Origin: a virus
Direction: 5' to 3' (one strand)
DNA: 46,489 bases
Virus record (IMG/VR): IMGVR_UViG_3300005337_000010
Coordinates: 1-46,489 of that record
Under the pieces are notes generated by a model. It ran no database searches. It saw only the letters and a list, made by a program, of their open reading frames with translations, and was not told the DNA's origin. Both the position numbers and the translations under genes were made by a program. This document shows positions 13,718 through 19,050 of the stretch, in pieces; within the stretch, counting starts at the first letter, position 1; each line of letters starts with the position of its first letter.

Positions 13718-14118
13718 AGACTGCTTTGGAACTACTTGGCGACGACGGGGAGAGGATCCTCGACGGCATCCTGTGCGCCAAGGGCGAGGAACGGGACGAG
13801 TGCGCCATTTGCAGGAAGTCGATCTCAGCGTTCGAGCTAATCGCGAGGCGAGCGAGGGAAGAAATGCGCGAGGAGAACGCCACCTTTCGCGAGCGGCTCG
13901 ACTTCCAGAGCAAGGACAGGGGGCGCCTGCGAATCAGCCTGACCGAGGCCGTGTCACTGCTGGAGGAAGCCGACGAAATCATCAACGTCGACCACGACGA
14001 TAGCCAAGAGAGTCGAGACTTCCGGGCTCTGAGATGGCTTAAAAGGTATGGGGCGCATCTCTGCGACGACCACAGCCTGTATGAGTGCTCGAAGTGCCGG
14101 GCGAAGGTGGCGTCATGA
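13714..14118 (+). CDS. MKTALELLGD-family protein, copy B (134 aa)
   Basis: It shares its first nine residues and the E-L-I-A-R-R-A-R-E-E helix with the gene at 12398. It adds a CAICRK pair near residue 30, a coiled-coil-like middle (ISLTEAVSLLEEADEIINVD) and a C-terminal CSKC with a preceding His, so it may bind zinc. The longer C-terminus distinguishes it from copy A. Function unknown. Confidence 0.7.
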   Translation: MKTALELLGDDGERILDGILCAKGEERDECAICRKSISAFELIARRAREEMREENATFRERLDFQSKDRGRLRISLTEAVSLLEEADEIINVDHDDSQESRDFRALRWLKRYGAHLCDDHSLYECSKCRAKVAS

Positions 14119-14318
14119 GGGAAGACCAGGCCAGAGAACTCAAGATCATGAGCATCATCACTCGCGAGCACGCAGCAGGTCACATCACGTCGAGGGAAGC
14201 GGCCCAGCTTTCCATGGGCGTTGCGGTGAAGCTGTCGGTTACGACGTGGGCGGTAGTCGTCGCATTCGGGCTCGGATACTTGCTGCGCCAGGCACTGGAA
14301 GCGTGGGTGCGGTCATGA
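14115..14318 (+). CDS. Small single-pass membrane protein (67 aa)
   Basis: The start overlaps the previous stop. About 35 residues of charged helix (DQARELKIMSIITREHAAGH, ITSREAAQL) precede a hydrophobic segment (VTTWAVVVAFGLGYLL, residues about 43-58) and a short C-terminal tail. Probably an inner-membrane protein with its N-terminal helix in the cytoplasm; function unknown. Confidence 0.68.
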   Translation: MREDQARELKIMSIITREHAAGHITSREAAQLSMGVAVKLSVTTWAVVVAFGLGYLLRQALEAWVRS

Positions 14319-14530
14319 CCACCCCTCGCCCAGGCCCGCGCCACTACCGCAACGGACCGGACATCGACGTCGCCATGTGCGGCCAGCGCGGCGCCATGCT
14401 GCCGTTCGCACGGGCCATCGGTAACGTGACGTGCCAGGACTGCAAGGACCGGCTCGACAAGGTTATGCACAGGCGAAGGAACAGGCGCGAGTTCTTGGCG
14501 ATGGTTCAGGCAACGAGGGAGGGACGATGA
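14315..14530 (+). CDS. Small basic Cys-containing protein (71 aa)
   Basis: ATGA-coupled on both sides. CGQRG and CQDCKDRL provide three closely placed cysteines, and the C-terminal half is very basic (HRRRNRREF). This could be a small zinc-binding nucleic-acid adaptor, but the assignment is only from composition. Confidence 0.63.
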   Translation: MTTPRPGPRHYRNGPDIDVAMCGQRGAMLPFARAIGNVTCQDCKDRLDKVMHRRRNRREFLAMVQATREGR

Positions 14531-14886
14531 GCGACCTTGAAGACGAGATCATGCTCGCCGAGATGCTGCGAGACGGACGAGGATTGCTGTTCATTGGGAC
14601 CGATAACGGCCCATTCTTCACCGTCGACGGCGGCAGCACCGGACAGGCGACCATCTGGGTCAACTGCAACGACATGTTCGCGCCGGCTTGCGCTGACTCC
14701 GAGCCGCTGCCTGCCGACCAGATTGAGGCCGTCTACGTCGCCTGGAAGCAGTACGGATACGACGGTCCGCTGCTCTGGGCGTGCAGGAGACGGAACCAGC
14801 GTCCGTGGTCGCGCGTCGAACAGCGCATGCGGGAGCGTGGAGAGTGGAACCACGAGTTCGACGCGCTTCCCGAGGCCAAGCGATGA
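14527..14886 (+). CDS. Unknown protein (119 aa)
   Basis: The start lies in the ATGA overlap after GGGACG. It is an acidic N-terminal helix followed by beta-rich sequence with several aromatics (GLLFIGTDNGPFFTVDGG, TIWVNCNDMF, VYVAWKQYGYDGPLLW). It looks like a folded alpha/beta domain, with no family recognised. Confidence 0.67.
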   Translation: MSDLEDEIMLAEMLRDGRGLLFIGTDNGPFFTVDGGSTGQATIWVNCNDMFAPACADSEPLPADQIEAVYVAWKQYGYDGPLLWACRRRNQRPWSRVEQRMRERGEWNHEFDALPEAKR

Positions 14887-15014
14887 CACCCGAACCAACG
14901 TGCGGCGCGCCCATCAAGACAGCCGACGGCACGGTCGTCGCCACCTGCAACCTGCGCCCAGGCCATCTCGGGAAGTGCCGCGAGGTGTGCTGGGAGATTG
15001 CGGGGCGGCCGTGA
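14883..15014 (+). CDS. Cys-rich microprotein (43 aa)
   Basis: Four cysteines (CGAPI, CNLRPGHLGKC, C) and a histidine in 43 residues suggest a metal knuckle of the C...C-x6-H-x3-C type. ATGA at the start and GTGA at the end fix the frame. Confidence 0.58.
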   Translation: MTPEPTCGAPIKTADGTVVATCNLRPGHLGKCREVCWEIAGRP

Positions 15015-15220
15015 AAGCGTGTGACGAGTTCTGGTCGCACGACGACGGGGCCACGCGAGGCCCGATCTGTGACGACTGCGACAGGCACTGGGACGAGCAT
15101 AGCGAAGAGGCTAGGCTCAGGCAGGAGAAACCGAAGCAGGCGTGGGCCGTGCCGTACATAGGGGAATGCGCTACGTGCACCAAGGTCGCAGATAGGACGA
15201 GGAGGAAACGTAACGCCTGA
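15011..15220 (+). CDS. Cys/His-rich small protein (69 aa)
   Basis: GTG 15011 overlaps the previous stop; the open frame upstream is only antisense or out-of-phase sequence. The pattern C...H...CDDCDRHWDEH and a later CATC gives about eight possible ligands. The last 15 codons contain AGGAGG, which would serve a start just beyond at 15213. Confidence 0.62.
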   Translation: MKACDEFWSHDDGATRGPICDDCDRHWDEHSEEARLRQEKPKQAWAVPYIGECATCTKVADRTRRKRNA

Positions 15221-15413
15221 CGAGTTCTTCGAGAAGTGGCGCACGGCGTGGGACAGGCACATGCAACGCTGCGAGACGATGCGATGCGAGCCGTGCCCTG
15301 AGCATGCGGAGCTCGGCGGCTCCGCTGCGTGCAGAGCATGCAAGTGGACGAGTGACGAGCCAAGGCCGACCACGTCCCCCGCCAGCGACGAGCCTCCGAT
15401 CGGCCGCACATGA
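15213..15413 (+). CDS. Cys-rich small protein with probable ACG start (about 66 aa)
   Basis: The frame from 15213 to TGA 15411-15413 has no ATG, GTG or TTG until ATG 15261, yet AGGAGG (15200-15205) sits seven bases before ACG 15213 and nothing else uses it. Translation from ACG gives PDEFFEKWRTAWDRHMQRCE and so on; from ATG 15261 only 50 residues. Either way the core CEPCPEHAEL and CRAC pairs form a zinc-like site. The ACG could be a degraded ATG or a sequencing difference. Confidence 0.5.
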   Translation, partial: TPDEFFEKWRTAWDRHMQRCETMRCEPCPEHAELGGSAACRACKWTSDEPRPTTSPASDEPPIGRT

Positions 15414-15441
15414 CGTAAACTTGCAATCAAGAGGGGTGCGT

Positions 15442-15681
15442 ATGAGCGACGAGAGCAGCGGTGTCCCGACATTCACAGGAGCGGAGTGGTACGTCATCGC
15501 CGGTCGCGGGCGCACCGCTCTTGTTACACTGGACCGCGACACCAAGAACTTCGCACACCTCATCGGCAAGGAGGTCGCGATAGACGGCGAGCGGTACCTA
15601 TGCAAGGGAGTCGAGCACTTCATGCACTCATCGCCATGGCCAGCTGGAGAGCGGATCGGGCTGTTTGTGACGTGTCGCTAA
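15442..15681 (+). CDS. Last gene of the rightward operon, unknown (79 aa)
   Basis: ATG 15442 is preceded by GAGGGGTG. The protein is beta-rich (AEWYVIAGRGRTALVTLDRD, then EVAIDGERYLCKGVEHFMH), ending GLFVTCR, compatible with a small barrel. It is followed by two hairpins and a convergent gene, so transcription probably ends here. Confidence 0.68.
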   Translation: MSDESSGVPTFTGAEWYVIAGRGRTALVTLDRDTKNFAHLIGKEVAIDGERYLCKGVEHFMHSSPWPAGERIGLFVTCR

Positions 15682-15701
15682 ATGAGGCATTTTGCCCCGC
15701 A

Positions 15702-15745
15702 CTGGGGAGATTTGCCCCAGTAGAGATAATAAACACCCGTTTATT
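15702..15745. terminator. Bidirectional terminator region, two hairpins
   Basis: CTGGGG (15702-15707), a 7-base loop and CCCCAG (15715-15720) form one perfect stem. AATAAAC (15728-15734), a 4-base loop and GTTTATT (15739-15745) form a second. They fill the short gap between converging genes, the expected place for shared termination. Neither has a long T tract. Confidence 0.6.
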
Positions 15746-16350
15746 TAGCTCGTAGGTGCGCTGATTCGCGTCCATTTTAGGCTTCGGTCGCGAGGCGACG
15801 GGTTGGGGTGCTTCTGAGGTCCACGGGCCTTGCCCTTGTCGCTACGCTGCCTGCGAGGCTTCGATGGGTCGTCCTTCTTGCCCATTGGCCGACCAAGCGT
15901 CTTGCCTTGGGCTGACAGCGCCGCAAGGGCAGCCTTGGTCCTGATGCCGATCATGCAGCGCTCGAACTCGGCGACGCCATCCAGGATATGACGAAGCAGC
16001 TTGGAGCCTGGGTCCTGCTCGTTGTTGCCATCAGCGGCTAGCAGCGTGGCGCCCACTTCGCCCAGCTTGCGTTCGGTCAGGATGGCGACCAGTGGGTCAC
16101 GGGCCAATCTGTCCCGCTTGGAGACGATGAGGTGCTTGGCCCCGAGACGTTCGACCGCCGCGATGGCTGCTACTAGGGCGTGACGCTCGGTCATGCTCGA
16201 GCCGCCAGAGACGGTTTCTGAATGCCATGAAAGGACGTCAATCCCGCGCTCAGCGGCGAATCGTCGGATGTCAGCCTCTTGCGCTTCCAACCCCAGCTTC
16301 TGGTCAGGGGTGGAAACCCGAAGTAACGCGACCGCTGTTTGATTTGCCAT
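15745..16350 (-). CDS. Small serine recombinase (resolvase/invertase type), DNA-binding domain missing (201 aa)
   Basis: The catalytic domain is complete: LLRVSTPDQ with R11 and nucleophile S13, GLEAQEADIRRFAAERGI, the HLIVSKRDRLAR element with the active-site arginines, and VAEFERCMIGIRTKAAL leading into the dimer helix. Family members normally continue GRP...followed by a 40-residue helix-turn-helix. Here GKTLGRPMG is followed only by a Lys/Arg/Pro-rich tail, and the other frames do not supply the missing domain. It may cut and rejoin DNA at a phage att, res or inversion site. Without its DNA-binding domain it could be decayed or use the basic tail. No inverted repeats flanking tail genes were seen. 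Confidence 0.88.
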   Translation of the reverse strand: MANQTAVALLRVSTPDQKLGLEAQEADIRRFAAERGIDVLSWHSETVSGGSSMTERHALVAAIAAVERLGAKHLIVSKRDRLARDPLVAILTERKLGEVGATLLAADGNNEQDPGSKLLRHILDGVAEFERCMIGIRTKAALAALSAQGKTLGRPMGKKDDPSKPRRQRSDKGKARGPQKHPNPSPRDRSLKWTRISAPTS

Positions 16351-16357
16351 GTCTCAA

Positions 16358-16387
16358 CATGTCCCATGAATCGTGCGGCCTTGTCAA
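16358..16387 (-). promoter_or_regulatory. Candidate recombinase promoter, leaderless geometry
   Basis: On the minus strand a perfect TTGACA (16387-16382) is followed after 18 bp by GACATG (16363-16358) and then, after seven bases, by the ATG at 16350. The -10 box is poor; the call rests on the -35 match and on the same -10-to-start distance as at the other promoters. Confidence 0.42.
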
Positions 16388-16523
16388 GTTATAATCACTC
16401 GTATATATCTTACGGCACTGTTCAGTGTGTCAGCGCGCCACACGTGCGCAGGACTGTCGTGCTACGTGGCCCGTGCTACCAGGCCTGCCGTGGCGCTGGA
16501 CCTGGCCGACCGGCCGAACCCGG

Positions 16524-16543
16524 ACCCCCAAAAGCCTGGGGGT
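16524..16543 (-). terminator. Hairpin downstream of the 16606 gene
   Basis: ACCCCCA (16524-16530), loop of six, TGGGGGT (16537-16543): a perfect 7-bp GC-rich stem 60 bases after the stop of the leftward gene. No T tract follows, so it may be a terminator without the usual tail or an mRNA-stabilising structure. Confidence 0.45.
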
Positions 16544-16605
16544 GGCTTGCGATGGTGTACACATCCCCCCACGAAAATTCACCACTGCGGTTCACGTGTA
16601 GCGAT

Positions 16606-16983
16606 TCAGTCGTAGTCCCACGGCTTCGGGCGGCCGTCGAGGATCCAGCGGTTGACCTCGCGGACCTCCTGTTCTGCGAGCTCGGTTGCGGGTCGCCACA
16701 GTCCAGCGGCGTAGGCCAGCGGGCCGTCGCGGTCTTGTTCGCCGGCCCAAAGCTGGCGTGCGCGGTCGAGCGCCTTCTGCGCCGAGTGGCCGGTCTCGAC
16801 GCGGCGGTACTTGCCGTCCGGCTCAACGGCGAAGACGGACCACGCTACTCGCGGTGGCTCCGATGCAAGCCTAGCCGGCACAGGTGGAGGCCGTCGGTCG
16901 AGGAGAGGAGCTCGAGCACTGACGGCGTCCGAAACGATGATTCGGCGGCCGGTGCGCTTGGCCGAGGTCCGATTCGAAGCCAA
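16606..16983 (-). CDS. Unknown leftward gene (125 aa)
   Basis: TTG 16983 lies seven bases from GGAGGA, so the rare start is supported. The N-terminal third is basic and Pro-rich (RTSAKRTGRRIIVSDAVSAR). A compact domain follows (RVAWSVFAVEPDGKYRRVET, SAQKALDRARQLWAGEQ) and it ends PKPWDYD. It stands alone between the recombinase and the late control region, transcribed leftward, which is where temperate phages keep regulators, but no DNA-binding motif is recognised. Confidence 0.65.
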   Translation of the reverse strand: MASNRTSAKRTGRRIIVSDAVSARAPLLDRRPPPVPARLASEPPRVAWSVFAVEPDGKYRRVETGHSAQKALDRARQLWAGEQDRDGPLAYAAGLWRPATELAEQEVREVNRWILDGRPKPWDYD

Positions 16984-17132
16984 GCTCTCTTCCTCCGGAT
17001 CCGGAAAGCGCGCTGAAGGTCGCTTCGGTTAGACAAGTACTAGTAACCCGTTATCACAATCAGCGCGTCATACGCAACGCTTCCAGACCACCTTTGCACG
17101 TGCTTAACACTTCTTCACACTGCGCTACATGG

Positions 17133-17172
17133 CGTGACCATATGTGACCATACGTTGCGATACCATACAATA
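17133..17172. repeat. Four phased 10-bp repeat units
   Basis: CGTGACCATA, TGTGACCATA, CGTTGCGATA and CCATACAATA lie end to end. The first two differ by one base; the others are degenerate but keep the final ATA. A 10-bp period places each unit on the same DNA face, as in arrays of regulator sites or curved DNA. They lie directly upstream of the late promoter. Confidence 0.6.
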
Positions 17173-17175
17173 CAC

Positions 17176-17204
17176 TTGACGTAGCGCTACGCGCGGGTCA
17201 CCAT
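17176..17204 (+). promoter_or_regulatory. Candidate late promoter, leaderless
   Basis: TTGACG (17176-17181), a 17-bp spacer and CACCAT (17199-17204) are followed after seven bases by GTG 17212, the first gene of the late unit. The -10 is weak by itself but resembles TACCAT at 34503, and the geometry is the same as at the other leaderless starts. A palindrome occupies the spacer. Confidence 0.55.
17180..17191. promoter_or_regulatory. 12-bp perfect palindrome, candidate operator
   Basis: CGTAGCGCTACG reads the same on both strands and lies across the end of the -35 box and the spacer of the late promoter. That is the classical place for a dimeric repressor to block polymerase. Confidence 0.58.
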
Positions 17205-17211
17205 CTCGGCA

Positions 17212-17355
17212 GTGGCTAACTGCGCTGACTGCGGACAGAACCCGAAGCGCGGGTGCAAGCCGGACTGCCCGCGGGACAAGACGCGGTCGGTGTGGGCGCG
17301 CTACCGGGCTCGCAAGAAGGCCAAGGCGCAGCAGCAGGTGGTGCCCAGTGCCTGA
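17212..17355 (+). CDS. Small Cys-rich basic protein, first late gene (47 aa)
   Basis: The frame MANCADCGQNPKRGCKPDC has CxxC followed by two more cysteines, then a basic helix (RYRARKKAKAQQQ). A zinc knuckle plus basic tail suggests nucleic-acid binding. GTG 17212 sits seven bases after a -10-like box, implying leaderless translation. The end overlaps the next GTG by eight bases. Confidence 0.6.
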   Translation: MANCADCGQNPKRGCKPDCPRDKTRSVWARYRARKKAKAQQQVVPSA

Positions 17356-17635
17356 GTCGTCTCAGCCGAATACGCGCGTCCTGCCGCCGATCGTGTGGGG
17401 CGAGGGGTACCGCCAGCCGTGTTTACGCGATGGGTGCGACAACGTCCTGTGCATTGACCGTCTCGAGGACGGCGACATCTGGGGCTGCGTGAAGTGCCGA
17501 GCCGCTCACGAGTTCTATACGGCGTACTCGTCTGTTACTCGTGCCGGCGGGGTCAAGTACGGGATGGTCCGCCTGCTCATTGGCGACCACCGGCGGGATA
17601 AGGGCGAGCCCGGCATAGCGGAGTTCGTCGAATGA
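17348..17635 (+). CDS. Zinc-binding-like small protein (95 aa)
   Basis: A GTG start overlapping the upstream gene. CLRDGCDNVLC and CVKC give a plausible zinc site around residues 25-55, followed by HEFYTAYSSVTRAGGVKYG and a basic C-terminal part. HEFYT is not followed by a third ligand in HExxH spacing, so I do not call a protease. Function unknown. Confidence 0.65.
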   Translation: MPESSQPNTRVLPPIVWGEGYRQPCLRDGCDNVLCIDRLEDGDIWGCVKCRAAHEFYTAYSSVTRAGGVKYGMVRLLIGDHRRDKGEPGIAEFVE

Positions 17636-17727
17636 GCTTCGCCGAGGCGCACCCGGTGCTGCTCATCTCGGCAGCCATGCTTATCTGCCTGGTCCTTGGT
17701 CTTTCGCAACCGAGGCCGCGCGGATAA
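17632..17727 (+). CDS. Tiny membrane protein (31 aa)
   Basis: The frame begins in an ATGA overlap and ends in a TAATG overlap. MSFAEAHP is followed by a hydrophobic run (VLLISAAMLICLVLGL) and a short basic tail (SQPRPRG). Probably a single-pass membrane peptide; unknown function. Confidence 0.55.
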   Translation: MSFAEAHPVLLISAAMLICLVLGLSQPRPRG

Positions 17728-17996
17728 TGGGAAGCAAGGGCGACAACGCCATGTTCTTCCGTTTCCTGGGACGCGCAATCGAGCGCGACCTGGAGTGCCG
17801 GCGCTCGGAGGACGCGGCTTTCACTGATGCCCTGAGAGGCCTCGTCAGCGCCGGGCTTCGCGGTCAAGGACGGTCCGCGTGGGCCGTTGCGGTGGCCCTT
17901 TGCTGGTCAAGGTCGGCGCACGCGCTTGGATGGAGCGGCTTCGGGTTCGTTCCGCCGAGTGACTTGGCCGACATGTACTTAGGGGAGGCGGGCTGA
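17727..17996 (+). CDS. Unknown small protein (89 aa)
   Basis: The ATG lies in the TAATG junction. Helical N-terminus with FFRFLGRAIERDLECRR; the middle is hydrophobic with several Trp residues (AWAVAVALCWSRSAHALGWS). A soluble or peripheral membrane protein is possible. The end is coupled by TGATG. Confidence 0.62.
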   Translation: MGSKGDNAMFFRFLGRAIERDLECRRSEDAAFTDALRGLVSAGLRGQGRSAWAVAVALCWSRSAHALGWSGFGFVPPSDLADMYLGEAG

Positions 17997-18205
17997 TGGA
18001 CGGATGCATGTCGGAGGACATCCGTATCGGAATCATGGTGCGCGTCCGCATGCAGGAGTTGGCCTCCGCGGCTACTCGCCCAGATGGATACGGCGGGATG
18101 TGGAAGCGGAAAGACGGCAAGGGCTGCCCGATGCCATTCTCTTCGGTGCTTTTGCAAGAGGCCGGAGGAATCGACCGCCTGTTCTCCGAATGGGAGCTGA
18201 CCTGA
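17996..18205 (+). CDS. Unknown small protein (69 aa)
   Basis: TGATG junctions at both ends. MDGCMSEDIRIGIMVRVRMQ precedes a Gly/Lys-rich centre (GGMWKRKDGKGCPMPF) and a short acidic helix (GIDRLFSEWELT). No motif recognised. Confidence 0.6.
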   Translation: MDGCMSEDIRIGIMVRVRMQELASAATRPDGYGGMWKRKDGKGCPMPFSSVLLQEAGGIDRLFSEWELT

Positions 18206-18483
18206 TGGGTTACGGCCCTCCCCCGCTCGCCCGGGACGCCTATCACGAGGAGCGCCTTTACTGGCAGCGCAACCCCCCGAAGCGGCCGGCTGGCTACATC
18301 ACGACGAAGGAAGCCGCTCAGGTGCTTGAGATGGCGCCGGCCGACATGCTGAAGAAGAAGTCGCTGCTCAGGCACCTCAAGCGTGGCGGCCAAATCTGGT
18401 GGAACGCGCAGGAGGTGGCCGACCACAAGGCGCTGCGCGACGACCGTAAGGCGCTTCGGGAGGCAAAGAAGCGTGGCGGCTAA
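18205..18483 (+). CDS. Winged-helix/excisionase-like DNA-binding protein (92 aa)
   Basis: GYITTKEAAQVLEMAPADML, then LLRHLKRGGQIWWNAQEVA, follows the pattern of small excisionase/MerR-type winged helices (TTKEAAxxL...RxGxxWxxxxxEV). A basic helix ends the protein. Its position three genes before the large terminase makes it a candidate regulator of late genes, or less likely a small-terminase DNA-binding subunit. Confidence 0.65.
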   Translation: MGYGPPPLARDAYHEERLYWQRNPPKRPAGYITTKEAAQVLEMAPADMLKKKSLLRHLKRGGQIWWNAQEVADHKALRDDRKALREAKKRGG

Positions 18484-18832
18484 GTCCTACGGCGACCGGG
18501 CTGCCAAGGTTGCTCGCATGAGCGAGCGGACTCGCCTCGACGCGCTCAAGATCATGCGCCGGGTGCTGTCGGTGGCCTCGAAAGAGCCCGATCGAGTCGA
18601 GAAGGACGCGATGTTGCCGAAGATGGAGGCGCCTTTCTACCTCCACGCGGCCATGCAGTTCGGCGTGGACAGCGTACGGCGCGAGATCGACAAGCAGGAA
18701 GGTCCTGGGACGACCCTTAACGTGCTCATCATGGGCCAGGCGCCGACGAATGAGGCGTGGTTGCAGGCCGTAAAGGACTCGCAGCAGCCGAAGCTCATCG
18801 AGGCGACCATCGAGGAGCCGAAGAAGTCGTGA
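18473..18832 (+). CDS. Helical protein, candidate small terminase subunit (119 aa)
   Basis: GTG 18473 lies near GGGAGG and overlaps the previous gene by 11 bases. The N-terminal half is helical and basic (RLDALKIMRRVLSVASKEPD), the middle YLHAAMQFGVDSVRREID, and the tail acidic. A gene of this size and character shortly upstream of the large terminase is often the small subunit that recognises pac or cos, but no diagnostic motif is visible. Confidence 0.5.
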   Translation: MAAKSYGDRAAKVARMSERTRLDALKIMRRVLSVASKEPDRVEKDAMLPKMEAPFYLHAAMQFGVDSVRREIDKQEGPGTTLNVLIMGQAPTNEAWLQAVKDSQQPKLIEATIEEPKKS

Positions 18833-19050
18833 GAGCCACTCGCCGTCGACAAGTTCATGTCATCCACTGCGGCAGGCTGAACCGCAGAGGCCGGAAGCTC
18901 GTCACGGTGAGATGGCCGGTGCTTCGAGCGGCGATGAAAAAGATGCTTGTCGATATGACCGTCGCCGAGGACGCCGGATTCTGGGACGCCAGGCACCTTA
19001 GGTACTGCTCCCGTCGCGGACGGTGCGACTGCGAGAGGACGGCGCCGTGA
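18829..19050 (+). CDS. Small basic Cys-containing protein (73 aa)
   Basis: The GTG start overlaps the previous stop, and the stop overlaps the terminase GTG. It is strongly basic (RATRRRQVHVIHCGRLNRRG), with CSRRGRCDC near the C-terminus. It is translationally coupled to the large terminase; its role is unknown. Confidence 0.62.
   Translation: MRATRRRQVHVIHCGRLNRRGRKLVTVRWPVLRAAMKKMLVDMTVAEDAGFWDARHLRYCSRRGRCDCERTAP

Larger units (their letters stand above)
16351..16605. other. Intergenic region between two leftward genes
   Basis: I find no convincing gene in these 255 bases. The segment near the recombinase is AT-rich (a TATAAT occurs on the plus strand at 16390-16395 with no gene downstream of it), and the middle holds a strong hairpin. 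If the recombinase is an integrase, its attachment site could lie here, but no clear repeat marks one. Confidence 0.5.

Noticed and set aside
16390-16395. TATAAT as a rightward promoter
   Set aside because: There is no acceptable -35 at 16-18 bp and no plus-strand gene until 17212.
16339-17016. 225-residue plus-strand frame across the recombinase upstream region
   Set aside because: It is antisense to the 16606 gene, has no ribosome site, and its composition changes abruptly; the minus gene has GGAGGA and a coherent sequence.
17500-17520. HEFYT in the 17348 gene as a zinc-protease motif
   Set aside because: The second histidine of HExxH is missing; the cysteines nearby suggest a structural zinc site instead.
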